DNA of 64,000 nt. It comes from Siniperca chuatsi. Lineage: Eukaryota; Chordata; Actinopteri; Centrarchiformes; Sinipercidae. Shown piece by piece: positions 1 through 13,273 of the stretch; positions within the stretch are counted from its first letter, which is position 1; each line of letters begins with the position of its first letter. Both the position numbers and the translations under genes were made by a program. Under the pieces are notes generated by a model. The model saw nothing but the letters and a program-made list of their open reading frames with translations, had not been told where the DNA came from and searched no databases. Location of the stretch: positions 21,993,175 through 22,057,174 of the forward strand of contig NC_058046.1 of the NCBI RefSeq assembly GCF_020085105.1, written 5' to 3'.

Positions 1-176
1 GTAGGGAAGAAAGGGAATGAGATGATGAGCACTTGATATTCAACCCAGGATCAAAGGCTAAATACTGCAGGGATCCTCTGATGAATTGATTAAAGAAATA
101 ACAAGAGGAAGAAGTGGGTTAGTATGTTAAGAAAAAGTACAGAATGAATCTCTACAATTGTGCACAATGTTTCTCA

Positions 177-1240
<1,064 letters not shown>

Positions 1241-1297
1241 TAGAGGTGGTTTCTCGTCCCGCACTCAGAATGCAACCCAGAGAGTCCGTCTCTGAGG

Positions 1298-1304
1298 TTT
1301 TATA
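1298..1304 (-). promoter_or_regulatory. plk2 TATA box
   Basis: TATAAAA on the minus strand, 58 bases before the chosen ATG, which would put transcription start near 1273 and leave a 5' UTR of about 33 bases. This also argues against the GTG at 1264 as a start. Confidence 0.6.
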
Positions 1305-1351
1305 CTCTGGCACCCCACCGCACCCCACCCCGCTGTCTGCCGCCCTCTCTC

Positions 1352-1359
1352 TGACGTCA
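1352..1359. promoter_or_regulatory. Consensus CRE upstream of plk2
   Basis: Palindromic TGACGTCA, about 50 bases upstream of the TATA box. It is the textbook CREB/ATF site and fits the immediate-early induction known for mammalian PLK2. Binding itself is not shown. Confidence 0.6.
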
Positions 1360-2321
1360 CGGTGTGAAATGAGATCATGAGGTCTGCCTGATATCGATTA
1401 CCTTGCATGTACATTGGTGTTGGTGATGGCACAGATATGAAATTAAAGGGGATAAAACAGCGTGTGGATTATGTTATCTAATACTCTCTAAAAGGTTTCA
1501 TACGATTATTTGCATCACCAGCCGCCATCCGTAACAATAAAACAGACAGACATGTTCTATAGTTTACCTATTTCATGGAATCCGGGCAGGTGAATGGAGC
1601 TTTAACATTTTACTGCAAAATATAATTCAAGGTGTTGGGAGCCTGATGCATTTGGTAGATAAAATGTCCACTATGCAGAGGATAAACATTATCTGTATTC
1701 TATTCAAGCTCACCCCATCCAGTGTTTTTGCACCAAACTCAGTTTGGAGCACTAGCACCCTCAGGTGGAGATTTTGGATTTAGGGAACACACCTGTTCTG
1801 CTTTTCAATCTATGTTTACCAAAGACTAAGTGTATATTGTATTGCAGTTGGACACTGATATGTGAGACTTTATTAGTATCAAAATAAAATCAGAGCCAGT
1901 CACTGTTCATGAGAAAATAGGAAAAATGTTCAGAATTCTGTAATAAGCTAATTTTATTGAAATCTCTTAAGTTTTACTGCTAACAAACAAACACACATAC
2001 AAACAGAGGGTTACACATATGACCATGGTTCTCAGACTAAAGTGCCTATTTCTCTACCCAGTTACATAGTCCATATGAGCCTCAAGGGTCAGGTGGCACA
2101 CATAATTATTTTAGACCATCTGTACGAATACGATAGACCGAACCTCAGAATGGCCATGAGCTGGAGACATATGCATTCATGTTTTGAATATACAAAAGTA
2201 AACACAACGTATGAATCTAACTACAACCCCTCAAAAGCAAAGTGGGCCAAAACTAATGAATAACATACAAACACAGTGACATCACAATCCCTCCTGTACC
2301 ATACTAGGCCTACTAAGGAGG
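1360..2321. other. Intergenic gap between plk2 promoter and FAM173-type gene
   Basis: AT-rich. I see no exon-like frame and no clear repeat, only short oligo-A runs. Confidence 0.5.
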
Positions 2322-2739
2322 TTTATTGTTGATGTGGAAGTCAAATTATCTGAGGTGGAAGAGCTCTAAGAAACAGAGCTACAGCCACAGCCATATTCTA
2401 GATGCATGATGGTATTTGCAACTAGACTGTTAGCAATATGGCAAACACTGCAGGGGCTAAGTGATGTCAAAATCATCCTGACATCTTGCTTAGTCACAGT
2501 CAATGTTCAAAATCATCACTCCTGATCATTGCTTATAACTGACAGATATCACCAATTTCCTCAGAGTTTTTTATGATTACCTGCTAAAAATGTGTTGTGT
2601 ATGGTATTCCTTTAAATATCACAATATAATATCAAATATTTTGTTCATTTCTGGTCTAAGAAAACCGAAAAGTCTCTGGAGGGTTTAGTGGTGTTGAGAC
2701 TGACAGTGCTGGAAAACAAAATAACCCAGAGGCTGTGAC
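2322..2739 (-). other. Probable 3' UTR of the FAM173-type gene
   Basis: Non-coding sequence after the stop codon at 2740. The first good minus-strand AATAAA lies at 2327-2322 (plus-strand TTTATT), so the transcript may end just below 2320. Confidence 0.4.
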
Positions 2740-2928
2740 CTATTGCACCACTGTGTTTGGTACGTTTCTCAGGTGTGAGCGAACACTGCTAATGTCATAA
2801 GCAAAAGTCTGGTCAAGACCAGAGCCGACAGACGATTGTTGGGGCCAGTTGGGGAAAGGAAAACGACAAGCGATGACACGCGCATCATCAGGAAGCTCTT
2901 TCAGCAGCTTCTCACCCAGCAATTCCAT
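2740..2928 (-). CDS. FAM173-type gene, last coding exon
   Basis: 62 codons plus stop after a tttacag acceptor, from MELLGEKLL to the stop at 2740-2742. Contains the conserved ARVIACRFPFPNW block. Confidence 0.87.
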   Translation of the reverse strand: MELLGEKLLKELPDDARVIACRFPFPNWPQQSSVGSGLDQTFAYDISSVRSHLRNVPNTVVQ

Positions 2929-4852
2929 CTGTAAATCAATCAGAAAAGGCTGAATCAGTCACTTAGCAACCACATGCTGTGTATGCTGCATGACGTACGC
3001 AGCATCAAAAGATCAACAGAAAGGGAAAGAAATAATTCTTCATAGGAGGAACACTCACCACTCCCGGAGCAAGGAAAGCTGTCACATTGTTGTATGTAGA
3101 TAAATCAGTCTATGAAAGAAGAAAGACACAGACAAGGCCATACAACAACTGATCCGGGTTAAGGAATGCAATCATTTTTGTTAAGGTCTTACCTTCCAGA
3201 AATCTTTTTTAACAAAGGCCACCTGGCTGGAGGGCACTCCTGTCCAGCGGACCTTGCTCCTGGCATAGGCCACTAAAATGGAGTTAATCTCAAACCCTGT
3301 GCACTGGAGACCAGCAGAAGAGGCCGCAAACACCTGGAAAATCAAATCTGATAATGTAAAATACAACTACAGAACACACAAGTGTACACAACACACTGAT
3401 TTAAACCCCACAAGGAATTTAACTCGTGACCCCAGTTTCAGAGTCAGATTTGCACTCTAGTTTTTTGGCCCCATATGAACGTGTTTTGTCTGACACATTT
3501 GCAGCTCACTTACCACTCTTCCATCTCCGGATCCCAGATCTGCTAAGCGACCTGTTCGTCCCTCAAGCAGCTTCATGATGTTCAGTGTCTGATCTTTACT
3601 GGAGGGCAGATAAGGAACCTGGACCACAGTACAAACATACAGTAAGGCAATACATGTGACACGTAGTACAGTAATTATTGTTACTATTATAAGACTTCCT
3701 TCCTATCAAGTTGGTAAATTAGAGCTTGAACAATCTGTCTTTAATCTGTCTTTCAGTCCCCTTTATTGTAGATAGAACTTCATGACGTTCTACTGAAAGG
3801 GAGAATTACAACCTAAAATAAAATCTGAAAGTTGTTAAAATTTTAGTCTAATATTCATGACACTCCAACCAAACACTACAGAAACAAGAATTTCTTATTT
3901 TTCATGTGAAAACATCTCTGCATATGCTTCATAATAAACTTCTGCTCACAACAGTCAAGTCATCTGAGTGCTGTGACTATAACCTTGAATCTGATCTCCC
4001 ACTCACTGTCAGTGGAACTGTTCCACAATATCTGTCTGAATGACAAATTCAGCAGGGCTCTCTCCTGTTTCCAGCTGAGGTAAACTGTGTTTAATCTGTG
4101 ATCATGTAAAATTCCACTTTCCTCCTAGCATAACATGTTTTATGTGAGATATAACTGGCAGGATAAACAAAGCATCAAGTCATTAATCCAAAAAACACAG
4201 GTCAGAGATATATAAATCATAAGCGCAAAAGCAGTTACATTTTTATCATATTTTTAAAGTATTAGAATTAAAACTGCTTTTTTTTGTTTTAAAATGTCAG
4301 AACAAATTCAGATTCTCCATGCAACAACAAATGTCTTCATCATTACCTAACTTCTGATAATCTGCAATGTTTTCTTGTTCATCTTGTACTGACAGTGAAG
4401 AAAAATAGTGCATGATCCATTATGTTATAAAAATGGATCTCTGCACGAAACATACTGTGCAGTTCTCCATAAAACATAATCACAGTTATAGACTTACCAC
4501 ATTCTTCTTTTCACAAATTTGTTGCTAGCACAGAGCACTATGCTCCAAAGTAAACAAATTATCGTTAGTGCACAACTTATGTTCTGTCTTGGCTTCTTTT
4601 CTTTGACTTCCCACAAACATGCAGCATTTGATATTTGAAAGGGTGGAAAGCAGGCAGCTAAAAACAGAAAGAGGAATTATCAAGCACCTTGAGGTTCCAC
4701 GGGATTTTGCGACAGCCAGGCATAGCAAACAGGTGCCATACTCCATACAGGCCTGTGAGCAGAGTAACTAGGCAGGCCGACAGGATGGGATGGGGTCTGT
4801 TGGTAGAAAGGACCCTGTGGTCTTGCAGAATCACCTCAATGGAGTCCTCCAT
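2740..4852 (-). CDS. FAM173-family mitochondrial lysine methyltransferase (ANTKMT/ATPSCKMT-like)
   Basis: Five coding exons: 4688-4852, 3514-3618, 3193-3333, 3059-3109 and 2740-2928. All junctions are GT-AG and phase 0, giving 216 residues; the human members are about 230-235. In mammals ANTKMT (FAM173A) trimethylates the adenine nucleotide translocase and ATPSCKMT (FAM173B) methylates ATP synthase subunit c, both in mitochondria. Seen here: a hydrophobic N-terminal segment at about residues 22-44, the SAM-binding motif DLGSGDGR (82-89), the segment KKDFWK (132-137), and DDARVIACRFPFPNW near the C-terminus. From memory of the human proteins, the LPG/VPY/FLAP-type segments look more like FAM173A, while DDARVIACRFPFP matches FAM173B, so I leave the paralog open. 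The usual GYELNP is GFEINS here (103-108), a divergence worth noting. The gene is head-to-head with rab3c. Confidence 0.85.
3059..3109 (-). CDS. FAM173-type gene, coding exon 4
   Basis: 17 codons, TDLSTYNNVTAFLAPGV, donor gtgagt. Short but in phase and similar to the FAM173A segment ending FLAPSV. Confidence 0.8.
3193..3333 (-). CDS. FAM173-type gene, coding exon 3
   Basis: 47 codons from VFAASSAG to KKDFWK, donor gtaag. Includes GFEINS, at the place where the family has GYELNP. Confidence 0.85.
3514..3618 (-). CDS. FAM173-type gene, coding exon 2
   Basis: 35 codons, VPYLPSSKDQ through DLGSGDGRV, donor gtaagt. Contains methyltransferase motif I. Confidence 0.85.
3619..4687 (-). other. FAM173-type gene, intron 1
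   Basis: About 1.1 kb of AT-rich intron. No exon, SINE or microsatellite of note. Confidence 0.6.
4688..4852 (-). CDS. FAM173-type gene, coding exon 1
   Basis: 55 codons from ATG at 4852 to WNLK, donor gtgctt. Carries the membrane-anchor segment. A possible acceptor (gtgacag) lies six bases before the ATG, so an upstream non-coding exon is likely. Confidence 0.8.
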
Positions 4853-4970
4853 TGAAAACTGTCACCAATATGGTTGACAATACAGCACAGGAGGGGAAAT
4901 ATTACTGCAGCCTGTAAAAAAATTTACTATTCTGTTAGGAAATATCTTTGAAGAACTCTATAATATTCTC

Positions 4971-5611
4971 TAGCCTGACCGATACTGGATTATTGAGGTC
5001 AAGGCCGATATTGATATTTGATGATTTAAAAAAACAAATAACAATATAGCAGCAGATATTCTTTTTTTTTCCAGAAATGCATAACATAAACATTTTGATA
5101 AGGATTATTTATTATTGATGGCTGTTTCTGCTGGTTGGAGAAACAGTCGACCAATCAGAGCTTAGTAGGTGAGATTCAGAATGGGGACGTCAACGTCCTT
5201 CATAGCTAGGTAGCAGCCCTCGTAAAAAATAGCGACAGAAAAATGGTGGCAAGCATGGATGAGATTGACTCAGTTGTACAATTTGTTGTAAATTGACTCT
5301 TAAATCAACGTTTCGTCGATCAATGAGAAAAATGTTACGTTAACTGCTCCTAGCAAACTGCAGTAGCTGCTTCTATGTCAAGTGAAAATGACTTAGTTGC
5401 AAACATACACTCACTGAATGACTGAAGTGAAACAAAATATTCAGTCTGGTTATCAGCTAGACATGTTACAGCAGATAAATTAACTTGTCAGTGCTCTCTG
5501 GTGGACAAACTATGTAATGAAGACACTGTTTCTAAATTACCTCAATTTCTGGACTGCAATTTCTTCTTACTTATTGGCCAACATATACGACCAATTTATT
5601 GGTCAGCTCTA
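4971..5611. repeat. Degenerate non-autonomous DNA transposon
   Basis: The ends form a short imperfect inverted repeat (tagcctgacc on the left, complement of ggtcagctcta on the right). Both ends carry related ccgata/ggcc-rich subterminal tracts. No transposase frame remains. It lies in the leader intron of the FAM173-type gene. Family assignment is uncertain. Confidence 0.45.
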
Positions 5612-6518
5612 AAATGTTGCCTGGATATACAAGATAGACTGTAATGTTTTGTAAGGAAAGGAGACACCATCTAGGTTTGAAGAGTCTCTTTCCTAATGTC
5701 TATACCTTTATGAAAACTTAATTATTGGAGTATATTTTGACAAAGAATCTAGTCTGTAAAAGTAATTTCATTTTTGTCATCTAAAAACTTGAAGGTATAA
5801 TATATATATATATAATCTGTATTAATTTTATGCTAAAAATAATTCTGTTAAAACGTGTCATCTGGATATCCCAAACTGCTGATTTTCGTTTGGAAAGCTG
5901 TGACATTAAAATGGGGTAAGGTTACTCAGGATAAAAATAACAATAAAGTCTCCTTTTGTAAACAGATATAGCTCACTTCATTATCAAGAGGTCAGTAGGC
6001 TTATATAGCAACAGTTATTGGCTTTTTGCCAATATTGCTTTGTTAATCATTCCCACAACACAGCCTGTGAGAGCTGCCAAGAAAACATATCACCAGATCA
6101 CGTTTTCCAACAGCAGATGGTGCCACAGTGGCCTTTTCTCTTGCAGAAACCTCTAGAAAAGTTTTGTTTACCACGCTTAGGTACAAAACTAATATACAAA
6201 ACTGTATCTGAAACCACAGCTCTGTTTATCAAATGACCAAAAGGTTTTGCTCGAAGTCTCGAGAAGAGGAGCTCCACCACTATAAATGATCTCAAAGCAG
6301 CATTCAAACACGCTGACAGATTTTATTTTTTTTTATTTTTTATTTTTTTTAGGATTTCTGATTCTGGACGAAATCGGTGCAAAATATTTAAAAGTAAACG
6401 AACGAACCAATAATTAACCTACTTATGAACAAGACACACAGACATATAACATACAGCTTTGGTACGTTTGTGAAGTTATAACACACACAAAAGAGACAGA
6501 CACGTTTGTGCAGCCTAC

Positions 6519-6660
6519 CTGACCCGCCCCCTCGTCTGCTGCGCACTCGGCAGCCTGCACACACAGATTCTCCAGTCAAAGGGCAGTCAGTCAGCACCAT
6601 ACCCCGCCCTGTAACTTCATACACGCCCTATCAAATGTGTGCTAACCGGCTGATACAAGC
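6519..6660 (-). other. Possible non-coding first exon of the FAM173-type gene
   Basis: A GC-rich patch ending in a good minus-strand donor (gggtcag then gtaggc at 6518-6515) upstream of the ATG exon. The 5' limit is arbitrary. Support is composition plus one donor. Confidence 0.35.
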
Positions 6661-7399
6661 CAGGACTTGAATCCAAGATGTTCACGGTTATATAATGTCT
6701 GTTGTGCCTGACTGTGGTGGTTCTTAGCGCATGGTGGATTATTATAAGCAATGTCGACTTCAGGTGTAAGATGAGTAGGCCTAATGGGAGATATTTAAGG
6801 CTAGTTATTTAGATACTCAAAGGAAAATGCTCAGAATAATTGCTGATATGAGCCTACCGGTCCCCATTCCCTCATGACAATAGTTTCTCATTTGCACTCT
6901 CAAATTAATTATGCAGGTTTTATAATCCGCCTAAAAGAGCGCCGATGTGATTACAATTGCATAGATGGCCATTTTTTTTCACTTCCGCCTCATCCTGCAC
7001 TTGCTCCCATTGAAAGACCCATGATAATAATATTCATCACCACTCAGGCCTCTCTTATTTGCTCAGCCGCTTGTTCTCTGAAGCGGAGCTGGCTGCATGG
7101 GCGGGGGACGGCAGCAAGACCGACCGAGAGTGACGCAAAAGGAGAGACCATTATATTTGCTTCCTGAATAAAAAATAAAAAAATTATGCTGCCCAGCTGG
7201 GAGTTTATTATAGGCTAGCTACTGGAGTGAATTTTAAAACAGACACCTATTATTGAGGCCCAGATGGACTTGTATGGGAAGGTAAGATGCACGATTTTAT
7301 AAGGTTATGGAAAGAAGAGGAGCACCAAACGCTGAAACCGTCATAAAGCAGTGAGAGACTGAACAAAGGTTTCCAATTTTATTGCAGTTTTAGTCATGC
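6661..7399. other. Shared upstream region of the FAM173-type gene and rab3c
   Basis: Divergent intergenic DNA between the two start regions. Mostly AT-rich with a GC-richer patch around 7,060-7,135. I see no gene. Confidence 0.4.
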
Positions 7400-8372
7400 T
7401 CTTGCATGATGGGGAGCGATAGCCTACATGTGTGCTGCTTATTTAAAACGAACTACAAAGGTTTTTCCTGCGCTTCCACAGTAAATCATACAGCTGTTGG
7501 CAGCTGTGATGCGCTGCATGCCGAGTAATGTAGTCGAATCACTACTTTTGATGCCGTCTTCCGAGGCTGCGCTGATGCCTTGCAAAAACTACAACCCCCA
7601 TCTTTTTTTTAACCCCGCCGGTGACGTCAGAGACGCGTGCGAAACGCACTTTCCTTTGCTCGTGCTCATCTCACGCGAGCCAGCCTCGTCAGCTCAGGGG
7701 CGCGTGCCACATCCGAAGCGGAGGGGACAGCTCCCAGGTGCTGAAATTGGTCCGCGCTCCGAAGAGAAAGAGAGACACAGAGGGGGGAAGAAAATCAACG
7801 CCTGCATTAGACACAAATATAAAAACCGTATTCTGCAAAACAGGGGCAGATACAGATAGAGCCGAGGCCTTCAAAACAGGTTTGTTCGCACAATGTCCTC
7901 AACGCGTTCTGGTTTCATTTATTAATAGTTCTAGGGAAGAATTAATAGATTAAATGACCTCCTGCCCAGAATTGCTTGTCTGACATTAGCTGGCATGCAG
8001 CTCCCTGCTCAACTGCATCGCGTAATTTCATATTAGATCGACTGGTTTTATCGTGGTGTGCGTAAATGCCAGCATTGCACTGATATTTTGAAATCGGTGC
8101 CCTTGCAAAGACTGCCTCAGTGGTGTTTTTTTGTTTTTTTTTTCATACACGGAAGCGAACAGAAGCCCTGTGCAGGATGTGCAGGATCGAGGTCCGGCAT
8201 CTTTTATAACTGGATAGGCTACAAGGCAAGCTTGGCTGCCGATGTTTGGCCATATAGGCGCAGTGGTTTTGTCAAAATATTCACCTTGGAGCAAAGATGA
8301 CCGTGCTCTTGTCATCTTGCTCTTAGCACTCGTGTCCTCTTAGGTCGTTGACTGCTGACAGCTTGCACGGAA
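7400..8372 (+). promoter_or_regulatory. rab3c promoter and 5' UTR region
   Basis: CpG-richer than its surroundings, especially 7,550-7,800, and directly upstream of the first rab3c coding exon. Several short open frames here lack coding character. The transcription start cannot be fixed from sequence alone. Confidence 0.5.
7622..7629. promoter_or_regulatory. Consensus CRE in the rab3c upstream region
   Basis: TGACGTCA inside the CpG-rich patch, about 740 bases before the proposed rab3c ATG. Confidence 0.45.
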
Positions 8373-8393
8373 ATGCTCAGTGTAGATGCGTTG
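8373..8393 (+). CDS. rab3c: rab3c proposed coding exon 1 (7 codons)
   Basis: ATG at 8373 with G at -3, seven codons (MLSVDAL), then donor gtaagg at 8394. It joins in phase 0 to the acceptor-flanked ATG at 9153. Human RAB3C likewise has a short peptide before its internal Met. Too short to prove by sequence alone. Confidence 0.6.
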
Positions 8394-11300
8394 GTAAGGT
8401 GAAAGATTCATTTCTATTATACCCTTTGTACAACAGTAAGCAATATTAGTTTTAATATGGAAGAAGAGTTAATGTCTGATGAAATGTGATTGTATTTCTA
8501 GTAGGAAAGTATCACACGCTTAGAACTGTTAATAGTAAAAATTAAATTGGGATGTACAATTATTGTGCCACAATGGAAACAAGAGTGAAGTTTGCCATGT
8601 TTTGTTCCAATACAAAATGGGTCCATTTTGAAAAATAAAAACAGTATTTTGCTCAGTACACAATCAAGTACTGAATCTGAAATGCATTTATGAACTAAAT
8701 ATTGCTCTTTAGTTAATAACGGTAATAACATCAATAGTAATAATCGTTTAGTTAAAGAAAATCATTTTGAAAGAAAAGTGGTTTCAGAAAAGACAAAGTC
8801 AGCTTTTTAAAATCCTGGTTATCTAATACTCATCAATACAACAGCTTGCTGTGTTGGTCATGCTGGTTTGCCTGACACAGCCTTCTGTCACCGCTGATCT
8901 GTGGCCTGTACAACAAGCTTGAACTGCACTGTGCTAACATCTAGCCCTTTCTCTCTCTTTTACTTCCTGGCCTGTGTACATAAACTAGAAGTTGTTTTGT
9001 AAAATAGTTGAGAGTCAACTGGAAAACAAATAATCCGTTTCTTATAAGATGGGTTCACATCTTCTGTGCATCACAGCTCTGAAAAAGCTTCACATTAACT
9101 CAAGGTGAAGCTCTTAATGCAATCTTTTCAGCGTCTCTTTCTGTTTTTGCAGATGGCTGCCACTCAGGATGTGAAAGGGAAGGGAGAGGGAGGGGACCAA
9201 AACTTTGACTACATGTTCAAGCTGCTGATCATCGGCAACAGCAGCGTGGGCAAAACGTCTTTCCTGTTCCGCTACGCCGATGACGCCTTTACTTCGGCCT
9301 TCGTCAGCACAGTGGGCATCGACTTCAAAGTGAAGACTGTGTACAAGAATGACAAGAGGATCAAACTGCAGATTTGGGTATGAAATATTAACATCTGAGC
9401 ATTAAACATTTAGAAGTGAGCCACAAAATGTTTGATTTCGGACCAAACCAGAAGAAACGAGTGGAATGTAACTATCACATATATGATATTTCAGCTTATC
9501 CTGCACTCCTTGGCTGGTCAATACCAGATAACTCCCTTATTTGCTGTTAACTATTGAAGAGCCTGTTTTTCCCCCATAAATCCTTCTATTTAGAAAGCCA
9601 AACTCTACAGCATATAGGATTTGTATATGATATAATGATGGTAATTTACAGAAGAAAGGAAACACATTTCTAGACTACAAAGCAGCAACGTACAACAAGC
9701 CACATTTACGTTGTCCTGTCACAGTTTCTTCTGCCATGCCAACCATGCACAAATTTCCACTTAATTCAGTTAAATCGAGAGCATTTGCATGTTGAAACAC
9801 AGTTAATGTCAGGAAGAAATCTGTTTTCTCATGTCCTCCAAGGTCTTCTGGAGGACTACCTCAGCTCTAAGGGGGAAGGGGCTCTTCAGAGATGCCCTGC
9901 CCCCTCGTTTCTCATGTTGTCCCCATCTTTGTGTTCCTGCAGAGTGACTCCTGTCTGTAAAAGGCTGTCAGTCTATGCCCAGAGCCCACTTTCTCCTGAC
10001 CTCTGCCCATATCTTTCTCTGATGATCAATATATTTCAAGGACTGTAACAGGTTGTGACTTGATGGCTGTATGCTTGGCCACACAAAAAAGTCCCGCACA
10101 CACAGGATCACCTATGCATTAATTCAATTTCAGTCAGGGTTTTGGCCCTCAGGACAGGTCATCCTTGCTTGGTATGCTTGGAGACACCTCCCTTTTCATC
10201 TCTTGTTACAGAAAGGCACGTTATATACCTCAGTCAAAGTATAGAATGTATATTTGAAGCTAATACTTCTTCTTTCACCATTGCAGCTTTGTAGGTATAT
10301 AAACAATAATAACGAACTTTGATGTCATCACAACCTATCTTTTAAAAGATCAATTTAGACAAAAAGGACCATTTCACTAACATACAGGGATATTTTTAAA
10401 GCCATTTTATAATAGTGTTTGAATTTCAGCATCTCAATTCACAACAAAAAAATATCTTCAGTTCTTTGTTTCTTAGTCTTAAAAACATGTTGCGCATCAG
10501 ATGTGTGCTTAATTAATTGGTGGAAGCTTCAGGAAAGGGTGTATTGTGTTTTCTTGGTTTAACACTACGATGTAAGTATGGAGACAGATGGAAGTCTCAA
10601 CATTACTGACAGGGGACTAGTAAGCGTTAGTTTGGCACACAGTGGGGAAGAACACAGAAGCAACACCTTCCTCAGAATGTGTGGGAAACTGCAGAATGTC
10701 TGAGGCTGTTTAATTAGGAGTTCATCTAAGCTGTTGAAGCAGATTGTCTCGCCATACCTCTGAGGTAGTGAGGGGATAGATATGCACTTTCTTTCCTGTC
10801 ACTCTCTCTCTCTTTCCTTCTTTCTGTACTACACCAAATCCCAACTTTCCTTCAGAGGTTTTGCTCTTGCTTGTCATAATAGTTGTCTTTTGCAGCAATT
10901 AGCCATCCCTAGACATTTGGTGTCTGATAATCACATAAAGAGACAAAAGAATTGCTCCAGCAGGATGTGAAAACTGGATTTGAACAGTCAAATGACTGTT
11001 AAACGGGATAATGTGTTTTCATCATTAGCAAAGAAAAGCACATTCAGAGAGAAAAAGGACTGCCTGTGCATCCACATAATTGGCCTGTCTTTTTTAATTG
11101 GGCTCAGAGAGAGCTGAGGCTTACAGTAAGTGGCCATTTAAGGCGATGGCTATTGGCTAATGTCATTGTTGTAGTCACACCATTAATCTGCTGAGAGATA
11201 AAAGCGTCAAAATGCATCATAGAGTTGTCCCTGTTTTTGTATTAGACCAAATCGAATGAAGCACAGCGCTGAGTGTTGCCAAGATGAAAAACTGAGACTT

Positions 11301-13234
11301 ACTTAACTGAATTAAGAAGAGTTCAGGCGAGTGTCAGCCTCTGCTCGCTACCTCTCCACTTGAAGTAGTCAGCTTCTTGAATTGATTTCTGGTGAGCTGC
11401 AGATTCTTTTCAAGGAGCTCCAATTCACAGGACTCAGCTTTTTCTTTCTTTTTTTTCCCTGTCCTGCTGTCTTTTTAACTGAGAACAAGCAAACCGGCTC
11501 ACTAAAATAGCCTGGAATGCAAAGGTCATTGTCAAGCACTTGGACAAGAATCGATAGGCTACTGAAATGTCTAAGACTTTGAATTCAGACAAGAATAAAG
11601 ACTGAGGTCAAAATAACATTCAGATGATTTGTACACACGGCATCGTGACTCATTACATCCACAGTAACAGTAAAAACAAAATCAATGAAACATATTCATC
11701 CTCTTTTATGTTGTTCAGAATGTCACTCCACAAAAGATGCTATTTATACAACCCACACTAGCTGCTGGCATTAAAAATGCACACATTCACATGCATTTTT
11801 GGTGTTATTATAAACTGCCAAAAGGTCCTAGCTGTGGTGTGTGTGGAGGCTCGGCAGGCTGTGAGCTCTCTCTCTCTCTCTGTGGAGTGAAGGTCAGAGC
11901 TGTCCTCTGGCTATAACAGACACACTGTTGCAGCCATGTGCAGACTGATAGAGAGCAAAACCACTGTGGCAAATACAATCCAGTGCTGCCTGTCGGGCTT
12001 CTGTTTAACAAGAGCCAAGTAGAGCAGCCAGAAGTCCTCCATCATGATTCATGGCAGCCTGCGAACACACTTGTTGTGGGTGGAACAACATTGCAGTAAA
12101 CATACAGTATAAACAGGAGGGACATCATTGGGATTTATTATTATATAACTTATCATAAGACAACAAATCTACACATCTGTGAGCAATTACTGGCAGGTAA
12201 ACTACTTTGAGGATAACGATCAAACAAACAAAAATATTTATGAACTCACATTTCTCTTGCTTCATGGACACACTCACTGTAGAAAAGCTTCATCTGTCTG
12301 TATTGGGAGCCATTAGCAATTTCCATTGACATCTCTTAGCAAAGGCTGCAGCAAGTGCTTGTTTCCAGGGCAATCTGTGCACAATGTACTACTCCTCGAA
12401 CGCTGTGTAATCACTCGCTTTGCCTTTGAGGAATTTTCTCAGCCTCTAAGAAATGAGCTTTCAATACTGCAACACTGAGTGTTTAATACAGCTGAGCGAT
12501 TATTATATTGAGAGGAAAGAATCAATCAGCCAAAACTGAATCGCTGTTTTTGGCATCTCATCAATGCAAAACCAGTGAGGCAATTAGCATAATGATTATT
12601 TCAAACGTAGCCATAAGTAAATGTAGATGTAGAAATGTAGATAACATCCTAAATTGTGTGATTTGAATGAAAGAATCTCTTAGTGTGTATAAATAGCTGC
12701 AGATTAATAATGTACATGTCTGCTCATTTACCATTATGGACTTGCGTATATGTGCTGTGCAGGGCCATGTCAATGTTGTTGATCCTGACAGTGTGAATAT
12801 CAGTCAGCCAGCTAACAGCAATGCTAAATCATGTTGTCTGTGTGTAGGACACAGCAGGCCAGGAGCGCTACAGGACCATCACCACTGCCTACTACCGCGG
12901 GGCCATGGGCTTCATCCTAATGTACGACATCACCAACGAGGAGTCCTTCGGCGCTGTGCAGGACTGGTGAGTCGTTTTGGGCTCTTTGGATTTAATGTTG
13001 GTCTGTTTTTGACTATTTTTGTATGTAGATGTCATTATCCCATTTCTTCTTGCGGATTATATTGTATTGTTATGAGCATCAGATCAACATAGCAAAAGGG
13101 ATTCCTGTTTGTCGCTATAATGCAATAAGTTGATATCCTGCACAACTGATATTGTACATGGTTTTTCCTTCTTAGGAGACAAATCTGCAAACCTAAACTA
13201 GTTTACCATCTCTGTCTCCTAACAGCAAGAGTCC

Positions 13235-13273
<39 letters not shown>

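Noticed and set aside
7497..7953. Two overlapping plus-strand frames of about 110-120 codons
   Set aside because: They lie in the CpG-rich rab3c leader, lack domains, and start without support; better explained as 5' UTR/promoter.
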